Source of the DNA: Acidobacteriota bacterium
GTDB lineage: Bacteria; Acidobacteriota; Holophagae; Holophagales; Holophagaceae
Length of the DNA: 10,228 nucleotides
Direction: 5' to 3'
Assembly: GCA_021778785.1 (NCBI GenBank)
Contig: JAJYBX010000034.1
Location: 1 to 10,228, forward strand
Shown: positions 5,731-10,228 of the stretch, piece after piece
Layout of the letters: every line of letters begins with the position of its first letter
How positions within the stretch are numbered: position 1 is the stretch's first letter
Translations under genes and position numbers: made by a program
Notes under the pieces: generated by a model
Seen by the model: the letters and a program-made list of their open reading frames with translations, nothing else
Database searches by the model: none
Told to the model about the DNA's origin: nothing

Positions 5731-6281
5731 CAGGAAGGCCAGGCGGTCCAGGCGGCGGGCGCGGGCCAGCGGCCGGGCAGCTCGGCGTGGTTGGAGACGA
5801 GGGCGGCGGGGGTGCGGCCGTCCGGAATCAGGTAGCGGAGCGCCAGCACGGAGGGCAGGCGGTCCCCGGGACCGGCGGTGCCGCGGTCCACGGCGGGGGC
5901 CAGGAGGCGGCCATCCGGGAGTTCCAGCAGCAGCTGGTCGGGGAAGCCGTGCAGGGCCGCCAGGCGGCGGTCCCGCGTGGCGTCGGGGAAGCCCAGCATG
6001 AGGGTGGCGGCGAGGCTGCGGCCGCCGGGCTCGCGCCGGGGGGCCAGCACGGCGAAGGAGGCCCGGGCCTCGGCCAGTTCGTCGGCCCCGCAGGTGTCCG
6101 GCGTCTTGCCCTCGGCCCAGAGGGTCTCGATGACCTGGTCCTCCACGCTCTCGGCGGTCTCGGGCTGGAAGGTGAGCCCCTCCGCCAGGTCCAGCCGCAG
6201 GGCCGCCTGCCGGTCCAGGAAGGCCTGGCGGGCCTCGAAGCGGGCCCGTTCCGTGGGGGGATCGAAGACCAGGTTCGTCAT
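5730..6281 (-). CDS. DUF3501-like protein, 183 aa
   Basis: Cytoplasmic protein of unknown function whose overall pattern matches my recollection of the DUF3501 family. It has an N-terminal Arg-rich helix (RARFEARQAFLDRQAALRL), then LDLAEGLTFQPETAESVEDQ and VIETLWAEG, a middle ATLMLGFPDATRDRRLAAL block and a C-terminal beta-rich part (LLLELPDGRLL, VLALRYLIPDG). DUF3501 genes are commonly found beside rubrerythrin and a cysteine-rich-domain Fe-S protein. Rubrerythrin is indeed directly upstream here, but the Fe-S partner is not in the window. ATG 6281 is preferred because GAGG sits eight bases upstream; an in-frame ATG at 6317 would extend it by 12 residues. A GC hairpin (TGGGGG 6307-6312 with CCCCCA 6322-6327) lies just before the gene. 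Spacing of nine bases to dps indicates an operon. The family call is moderate; the gene itself is secure. Confidence 0.72.
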   Translation of the reverse strand: MTNLVFDPPTERARFEARQAFLDRQAALRLDLAEGLTFQPETAESVEDQVIETLWAEGKTPDTCGADELAEARASFAVLAPRREPGGRSLAATLMLGFPDATRDRRLAALHGFPDQLLLELPDGRLLAPAVDRGTAGPGDRLPSVLALRYLIPDGRTPAALVSNHAELPGRWPAPAAWTAWPS

Positions 6282-6400
6282 GCGGGGTTCCTCATCGAAG
6301 GCGGGATGGGGGTCCACAGGCCCCCCAGGTTACTCAGAACGGGGGGCCGGTGGTCGGATGTTTGAGGCGGGCAGGGCCGGGGCCCCTGGTGGAAAACCGA

Positions 6401-6835
6401 TTACTTGACCGCCGCGGCCTCGAGCTTGGCGAGGGCCTCCTGGAAGCGGCCGGCGTGGAAGCGCTCCACCTTGGCCAGGGTCTCGAACCAGGCGGCGATC
6501 TCGGCGTAGCCCTCCTCGCGGGCCACCCGGGTGAACTCGGGATACATGTCCGTGTACTCGTAGGTCTCGCCGGCCACCGCGGACTTCAGGTTGGTCAGGG
6601 TGTCGCCCAGGGGCAGGCCCGTGGCGGGGTCGCCGGCCTTCTCGGCCAGGAACATCAGGTGCTTCAGGGCGTGGCCGGTCTCGCCGTCGGCGCTGTGCTT
6701 GAAGAGGTCCGCCGCCTCGGGCAGGCCCTCCTTCTCGGCCACCTGGGCCATCCAGGTGTAGCGGCGGTTCGCCTGGGACTCGCCCGCGAAGGCGGCCTTG
6801 AGGTTCTCGAAGGTCTTGGACTGGGTGAAGGTCAT
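6401..6835 (-). CDS. rbr: rubrerythrin without rubredoxin domain, 144 aa
   Basis: Di-iron four-helix-bundle peroxide reductase (H2O2 to water), cytoplasmic, important in anaerobes and microaerophiles. The di-iron ligands fall at the expected places: E19 (FAGESQANRRY), E52 and H55 (DGETGHALKHL), E90 and E93 (AVAGETYEYTDMYPEF), E124 and H127 (AKVERFHAGRF). The protein stops about 45 residues before the end of a classical rubrerythrin, and there is no CxxC pair at all. The fused rubredoxin domain is therefore absent and electrons must come from a separate donor, as in erythrin/sulerythrin-type proteins. ATG 6835 follows AAGGAG (6841-6846) at five bases; the frame is open to 6895 but that extension is unlike the family. 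It is first of the four same-strand stress genes, about 120 bases before the DUF3501-like gene. Confidence 0.92.
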   Translation of the reverse strand: MTFTQSKTFENLKAAFAGESQANRRYTWMAQVAEKEGLPEAADLFKHSADGETGHALKHLMFLAEKAGDPATGLPLGDTLTNLKSAVAGETYEYTDMYPEFTRVAREEGYAEIAAWFETLAKVERFHAGRFQEALAKLEAAAVK

Positions 6836-6893
6836 GGGGGCTCCTTGGGGCCGGAAGGTCGGCGACAAGGTAGAGCCATGTCCGTGCCAAAGC

Positions 6894-6915
6894 AATAACC
6901 TTATTTTTGATTGTA
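6894..6915 (-). promoter_or_regulatory. candidate promoter and operator for the rubrerythrin cluster
   Basis: The gap 6836-7027 contains an A+T-rich island (6894-6928) in otherwise G+C-rich DNA. On the minus strand TACAAT (6915-6910) matches the -10 consensus at five of six positions. About five bases downstream lies AATAA-nn-TTATT (6894-6905), a perfect inverted repeat placed over the expected transcription start. A Fur- or PerR-type repressor could bind there, but the arms are too short to assign one. No good -35 box is visible at 16-18 bases, which may mean an activator is needed. An 8-bp palindrome GCTTAAGC (6922-6929) lies just upstream. Confidence 0.35.
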
Positions 6916-7027
6916 TTTACAGCTTAAGCGGAACCCGCGCCCCCCCGCGATTCCCGACCGGTCGAGAGCGGATTCCACGACATGCCGCGACCCTCGCGCG
7001 GGCCTGTGGGGGTTTTGTCGGGCACGC

Positions 7028-7468
7028 TCAGTCCAGGCCCTTCCGGAACACCACCTGCCGCTTCACTTCCTCGTAGCCCAGCCTCCGGTAGAAGCGGTGG
7101 GTGGCCTCGCGCGTGACGTTCGAGCGGACGCGCAGGCGCGCCAGGCCCCGCTCCCGGGCCCAGGCCTCCGCCGCGGTCACCAGGGCCGCCCCGATCCCGC
7201 GGCCCCGCAGGGCCTCATCGACCACCAGGCCCACCAGCTCCGCCTGTTCGCCGGACTCCAGGCTGAGGCCGCGGCCCACCTGGGCCCAGCCCACCACCTC
7301 GCCGCCCACCAGGGCCACCAGCACGGCCTGGGCGCCCTCCGCCGTCAGCTGGCCCAGGCGCGTCCGGATGGCGTCCGCCGGGGCCGGGTACCCCAACTGG
7401 TCCGTGAGGTGGGCCAGGCGATCGACATCGGCGGGCACGGCGGGGCGGATGGAGAGGGCGGCGACCAT
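7028..7468 (-). CDS. GNAT-family N-acetyltransferase, 146 aa
   Basis: Transfers an acetyl group from acetyl-CoA to an amine substrate that cannot be told from sequence. After an N-terminal LSIRPAVPADVDRLAHL strand-helix typical of the fold, motif A runs VGLVVDEALRGRGIGAAL (79-96) with the acetyl-CoA pyrophosphate loop RGRGIGA (88-94). It is followed by ARLRVRSNVTREATHRFYRR (110-129) with the conserved Asn (117) and the FYRRLGYE motif B. Length is normal for a single-domain GNAT. ATG 7468 has AGGAG (7474-7478) five bases upstream. The frame runs open much further upstream, but that part is antisense to other genes and is rejected. It shares a 112-base gap with the divergent 62-aa gene, and on its own strand lies about 190 bases before rubrerythrin. 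Confidence 0.9.
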   Translation of the reverse strand: MVAALSIRPAVPADVDRLAHLTDQLGYPAPADAIRTRLGQLTAEGAQAVLVALVGGEVVGWAQVGRGLSLESGEQAELVGLVVDEALRGRGIGAALVTAAEAWARERGLARLRVRSNVTREATHRFYRRLGYEEVKRQVVFRKGLD

Positions 7469-7580
7469 GGGGGCTCCTGGGGGCATCTTCATCTTCGCGC
7501 CATTGGCGGCCCCCGGCGGGGGAACCGATCCTTGGGGACGGCGGGCGGGATGGGCCCGCCCCGCCGCTGGGGAGCCCTCC

Positions 7581-7769
7581 ATGGAACTCACCCTCACGCA
7601 CCAGGAAGCGGAGCTGCTGCACGACCTTCTGGACCGGGCCCTGACGGACCTGCGCCAGGAGATCCAGCACACCGATCGCAAGGCCTTCAAGGCCACCCTC
7701 AAGTCCGAAGAGGCGCAGATCCGGGCCATCCTCGACCGCCTGCCCGTTCTTGCCGCGCCGCACGCCTGA
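7581..7769 (+). CDS. conserved small helical protein, 62 aa
   Basis: A small acidic/basic protein that looks like two amphipathic helices, probably a helical hairpin: LTHQEAELLHDLLDRALTDL, then a link around EIQHTDRKAFKATLKSEEAQ, then IRAILDRLPVL. The pattern LxxEExxLLxxxLxxxLxDLRxEIxxTDRKxF is one I recall in many uncharacterised short proteins of Deltaproteobacteria and Acidobacteria; no function is known to me. ATG 7581 is preceded by GGGGAG (ending 7574) at six bases. A GC-only hairpin (GGGCGGG 7543-7549 with CCCGCCC 7555-7561) lies just upstream. The stop is 29 bases before the first LrgA start codon, so it may lead the lrgAB transcript. Confidence 0.75.
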   Translation: MELTLTHQEAELLHDLLDRALTDLRQEIQHTDRKAFKATLKSEEAQIRAILDRLPVLAAPHA

Positions 7770-7798
7770 GGCCGCCGGACCGGGGATAGGCTGGAGGC

Positions 7799-8251
7799 GT
7801 GACCGAGCCCCCCGATCCATCCCCCGGCCCCCCCGGGGCCGAGCCCGCCGACATGGCGGCGCTCGCCCTGCACCCCGGCCTGCGGGCCCTCGCCCAGGTG
7901 GTCGGCCTGGCGGCCCTCTGGTGGGCCTCGGATGGGGCCATGCGCGCCCTGGGCCTGCCCATTCCCGGCAGCGTGGCGGGCCTGGGCCTCCTCGTGCTGC
8001 TGCTCCGGAAAGGCTGGCTGCCCCTGGCCTGGGTGGCGGAGGGCGCCGGCTGGCTGCTGGCGGAGATGCTGCTGTTCTTCATCCCCGCGGTGGTGGCCGT
8101 CGTGCAGTACCCCGCCGTGATCCTGAAGGAAGGCTGGCAGCTCCTGCTGGTGATCCTCCTGGGCACCGTGGGCGTCATGGTGGGCACGGCCCTGGTGGTG
8201 GAGCGGGTGGTGCGCCTGGAGCACCGGCTCCGGCGACGGGAGGGGTCATGA
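7799..8251 (+). CDS. lrgA: CidA/LrgA family membrane protein
   Basis: Small inner-membrane protein of the holin-like CidA/LrgA family. LrgA/CidA partners with LrgB/CidB; reported roles are control of murein hydrolase activity and autolysis and, in some bacteria, pyruvate transport. Four hydrophobic segments are visible. The family signature LPIPGSVAGLGLLVLLL (residues 53-69 from the first start) and the LLFFIPAVVAVVQY segment near residue 90 are clear. The start is uncertain. GTG 7799 has a strong GGAGG, but only one base away, and adds a Pro-rich tail; ATG 7853 gives a family-like N-terminus (132 aa) without a good ribosome site. The stop TGA overlaps the ATG of lrgB (ATGA, 8248-8251), showing translational coupling. 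Confidence 0.85.
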   Translation: MTEPPDPSPGPPGAEPADMAALALHPGLRALAQVVGLAALWWASDGAMRALGLPIPGSVAGLGLLVLLLRKGWLPLAWVAEGAGWLLAEMLLFFIPAVVAVVQYPAVILKEGWQLLLVILLGTVGVMVGTALVVERVVRLEHRLRRREGS

Positions 8252-8946
8252 GGCATGTCCTGGCGGGCCTGCCCGCCCTGCTCTGCCTGCTGGCCACCCT
8301 GGCGGCCTACCTGGGCGCCAAGCGGCTCTATGCCCGCCTGGGCCGGTGGTGGAGCGCCCCCCTGGTGCTGGCGCCGGCGCTGCTGATCGCCGTCCTGCTG
8401 CTGGCACGCATCCCCTACGCCACCTACTTCGCGGACACGCGCTGGCTGCTGTGGCTGCTGGGGCCCGCCACCGTGGCCTTCGGCGTGCCCATCCACGAGC
8501 ACCGCGCCCTCATCCGCCGCCACGCCCTGGCCCTGGCGGCCGGCGTCGTGGCCGGCGTGGGCCTGGGCCTGCTCACGAGCTGGGGCCTGGCCCGGCTCTT
8601 CCACCTGGACCAGACCCTCTCCCGCAGCCTCCTCACCCGCTCCGTGTCCACGCCCTTCGCCCTGGCCGCGGCCCCGCGCCTGGGCGGCACGCCGGATCTG
8701 GCGGCCCTCTTCGTGGTGATCACCGGTGTCTGCGGCATGGCGCTCGGCGAGGCCGTGCTGGCCTACCTGCCCCTGCGCTCCCGCCTGGCCCGGGGCGCCC
8801 TCTTCGGGGCCGCCGCCCACGCCGCCGGCAGCGCCAAAGCTCGGGAACTCGGCGCCGAGGAGGGGGCCGTCGCCAGCCTGACCATGATCCTCTCCGGCAT
8901 CACCCTCGTCCTGCTGGCGCCCCTGCTGTCCCGCTGGCTGGGCTAA
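8248..8946 (+). CDS. lrgB: LrgB family membrane protein, 232 aa
   Basis: Polytopic inner-membrane partner of LrgA. The plant homologue PLGG1, a fusion of LrgA- and LrgB-like parts, exports glycolate/glycerate from chloroplasts, so a small-organic-acid transport role is plausible here. Diagnostic blocks are LGPATVAFGVPIHEHR (71-86), RSVSTPFALA (131-140), VVITGVCGMALGE (156-168) and GAAAHAAGSAKARELG (187-202), the last matching the family's SHAIGTARA region with HAAGSAKA. Full family length. The start overlaps the lrgA stop by four bases and has GGGAGGGG immediately upstream. The next gene begins 30 bases downstream in the same frame, which suggests continued co-transcription. Confidence 0.93.
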   Translation: MRHVLAGLPALLCLLATLAAYLGAKRLYARLGRWWSAPLVLAPALLIAVLLLARIPYATYFADTRWLLWLLGPATVAFGVPIHEHRALIRRHALALAAGVVAGVGLGLLTSWGLARLFHLDQTLSRSLLTRSVSTPFALAAAPRLGGTPDLAALFVVITGVCGMALGEAVLAYLPLRSRLARGALFGAAAHAAGSAKARELGAEEGAVASLTMILSGITLVLLAPLLSRWLG

Positions 8947-8976
8947 GCCAGAGGCATTCTGGGCCGAAACCCCGGG

Positions 8977-9633
8977 ATGCGACTCCCCGTCCCCCCGCGC
9001 GCCTTGGCGGCCTTCCTGGCGGTCCAGTTCGTCCTGGGCCAGGCCCATGAACTGACCCACCACCTGGCGGCCCGGGCCGTCTGCGGGGCCTGGGGGACCA
9101 TGACTTTCGACTTCTTCTTCCTGCCCGAGGGCGGGGCGGGGCGTCCCGCGGCCCTCTGGGCCACCTTCGCCGGGCCCGCCCTCACCTACGCCCTCATTCT
9201 GCTGGGGGGCCTCCTCCTGGGACGGGGAGCCTCGCGGACCGGACTGCTCCTGGTCTTCGCGAACCTGCCCCTGGGCCGGCTGGCCGGTGTCCTCAGCGGT
9301 CACGGGGACGAGCTGGTGCTGGCCCGCGCCTGGCTGGGGGGGCCCTGGGCCTGGCCCCTGGTGGCGGCCCTGGCCTTGGCGCTGCTGCTGCCGCCCCTGG
9401 CCCAGGCCTGGCGGGCCCTGCCGCGGTCCGGGCGCCCCGGCGCCTTCGCGGCCCTGCTGGTCCTGCCCCTCTTCGCCGACCTCCTGCTCAAGCGGGTGCT
9501 GCTGGCGCCGCTGCTGGTGCGCCTGCCCGGGCCCGCCGCCTTCGGCCTCCCCGCCTTCCTCATCCTCGTGGACCTGGCCTTCGCCGCCACGGCGGCCCTG
9601 CTCCTGTGGGCCCCGGCCCGGCGCACCGCCTGA
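8977..9633 (+). CDS. polytopic membrane protein with HELTHH zinc-protease-like motif, 218 aa
   Basis: Very hydrophobic protein of about six predicted membrane segments. In the first, H24-E-L-T-H28-H29 has the HExxH zinc motif of metallopeptidases. Further conserved-looking features are FAGPALTYAL (64-73), comparable to the AGP segment of site-2 proteases, and FANLPLGRLAG followed by GHGDE (94-112), which could supply a third acidic metal ligand as in the S2P N-P-x-DG region. This is consistent with an M50-like intramembrane metalloprotease or a relative. I recall similar uncharacterised membrane proteins in Bacteroidota but cannot name the family. The PDZ or CBS domain of many S2P proteins is absent. 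The ATG has no clear Shine-Dalgarno sequence. It sits 30 bases after lrgB and its TGA directly abuts the convergent DUF218 stop. Confidence 0.8.
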   Translation: MRLPVPPRALAAFLAVQFVLGQAHELTHHLAARAVCGAWGTMTFDFFFLPEGGAGRPAALWATFAGPALTYALILLGGLLLGRGASRTGLLLVFANLPLGRLAGVLSGHGDELVLARAWLGGPWAWPLVAALALALLLPPLAQAWRALPRSGRPGAFAALLVLPLFADLLLKRVLLAPLLVRLPGPAAFGLPAFLILVDLAFAATAALLLWAPARRTA

Positions 9634-10228
9634 TCAGCGTCCCAGGCGTCGCCCGAGGAGCTCCCAGCAGGCCCGCTGGACATCCCAGAAGCCCTCCGCC
9701 TGGGGCACCAGGAGCTGGAGCTGGAAGGGATGGGGCCGGCCCCGCCAGTCCGCGCCCAGGGGCGCGGCGTCGAGCCCCGCCTTCCGCGCCAGGGCCAGGG
9801 CCCGGGGCAGGTGCCAGGCGGAGCTCACCAACCCCACGCGCCTCCAGCCGTACCGGAGCTGGAGCCGCCGTTCGGCGAGGATCTCGTCCCGGGTGTTCCA
9901 GCAGGGCTCGTCCACCACGCGGATGGCGGTCTCGGGCACGCCCAGGCTCCGCCACAGGGCGCGGGTCTCCTCGCCGAGGTTCCGCGAGGCCCCCAGGCTG
10001 TCGCGGCTCATGCCGCTGGCCACCAGCACCCGGGCCTTCCCCGCGTGCCAGAGGCGGGCGGCCAGGACGATGCGGTCGCCCGAGAGGTTCGCCTGGGGCT
10101 GTCCGAAGGGATCCTGCTGGCTGCCGCCCCCCAGCACGCACACGGCGTCGAAGGGGGCCAGGTTGGCCACCTCCACGGGCGGCACCGCCGCCTCCAGCCG
10201 CGCCATGAGGGCGGTGCCCAGGTACACG
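9634..10228 (-). CDS. DUF218 (YdcF/ElyC/SanA-type) protein, 5' end beyond window
   Basis: Member of the DUF218 family, which includes E. coli YdcF, ElyC and SanA; ElyC and SanA act in envelope integrity under stress. Counting from the GTG at 10227, visible motifs are DAVCVLGGGSQ (27-37), ARVLVASGMS (65-74), GEETRALWRSLGVPETAI (85-102), the CWNTRDE block (109-115) and LVSSAWHLPRALALARKAG (133-151), in the family order. The frame is open at the right edge. ElyC-like proteins have N-terminal membrane segments before this domain, and the sequence just before it (ALMARLEAAVPPVE) fits the linker of such proteins. The GTG is therefore probably not the true start and the gene is cut by the window. 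The TGA stop is back to back with that of the upstream-strand gene (TGATCA at 9631-9636). Confidence 0.88.
   Translation of the reverse strand, partial: VYLGTALMARLEAAVPPVEVANLAPFDAVCVLGGGSQQDPFGQPQANLSGDRIVLAARLWHAGKARVLVASGMSRDSLGASRNLGEETRALWRSLGVPETAIRVVDEPCWNTRDEILAERRLQLRYGWRRVGLVSSAWHLPRALALARKAGLDAAPLGADWRGRPHPFQLQLLVPQAEGFWDVQRACWELLGRRLGR

Noticed and set aside
5316..6365. 349-codon plus-strand frame across dps and the DUF3501-like gene
   Set aside because: Antisense shadow with Gly/Gln/Val-rich composition; both minus-strand genes beneath it are recognisable and have ribosome sites.
6955..6964. CGACCGGTCG palindrome downstream of the GNAT gene
   Set aside because: A 10-bp G+C-rich palindrome is expected by chance at this composition, and it has no partner site or promoter context.
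7543..7561. GC-only hairpin (7-bp stem) before the 62-aa gene as a riboswitch or attenuator
   Set aside because: Short and made only of G and C in a G+C-rich leader, with no conserved riboswitch core or alternative pairing visible.
7469..8224. N-terminal extension of the GNAT gene to 398 codons
   Set aside because: The extension is antisense to the 62-aa gene and lrgA and has no GNAT similarity. ATG 7468 has a strong ribosome site and gives the normal family length.
7699..9303. 534-codon minus-strand frame opposite lrgAB
   Set aside because: Low-complexity Gln/Gly/Glu-rich translation with no family features, fully antisense to well-supported lrgA, lrgB and the membrane protein.

Overview
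The window is a very G+C-rich bacterial chromosomal segment carrying 14 protein genes, with coding on both strands and almost no spare sequence. The gene set (CPA2 antiporter, TIGR02453/DUF2461 protein, rubrerythrin, Dps, an atypical Fe/Mn superoxide dismutase, LrgAB), the strong preference for G or C at third codon positions and the purine-rich AGGAG ribosome sites fit a Gram-negative, oxygen-sensitive or facultative organism. A member of the Acidobacteriota, class Holophagae (Geothrix-like), is my best guess. That is inference from style and gene content; no rRNA or other phylogenetic marker is present. There is no sign of rRNA, tRNA, CRISPR, insertion sequence, integrase or phage genes.

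Left part (1-3718): the 3' portion of a cation:proton antiporter gene runs into a convergent gene for a small predicted secreted helical protein. Next comes a divergently transcribed 111-aa protein with an AhpD/carboxymuconolactone-decarboxylase-like helical core whose redox CxxC is replaced by alanines and which ends in a seven-cysteine tail. It converges on a TIGR02453/DUF2461 gene. Both convergent pairs share the bases of their stop codons.

Middle (3719-7027): a small predicted outer-membrane beta-barrel gene with relaxed codon use faces an oxidative-stress cluster on the minus strand. In transcription order the cluster is rubrerythrin without a rubredoxin domain, a DUF3501-like protein, Dps, and Fe/Mn superoxide dismutase. 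Together these would dismutate superoxide, reduce the resulting peroxide and sequester ferrous iron. Between the beta-barrel and sod lies a 17-bp-stem inverted repeat containing 8-bp tandem units, followed by a T-rich tract on the sod strand. It is probably a terminator made from an interspersed repeat. An AT-rich promoter/operator-like region precedes rubrerythrin.

Right part (7028-10228): a GNAT acetyltransferase gene is divergent from a likely operon of a 62-aa helical protein, LrgA, LrgB and a polytopic membrane protein with an HELTHH zinc-protease-like motif. That operon abuts, stop to stop, a convergent DUF218 (YdcF/ElyC/SanA-type) gene that runs off the right edge. No gap between genes exceeds about 220 bases. 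The most unusual items are the cysteine-swapped AhpD-like protein, the membrane metalloprotease-like protein beside LrgAB, the DUF3501-like gene inside a peroxide/superoxide defence cluster, and the end-to-end packing of convergent genes.
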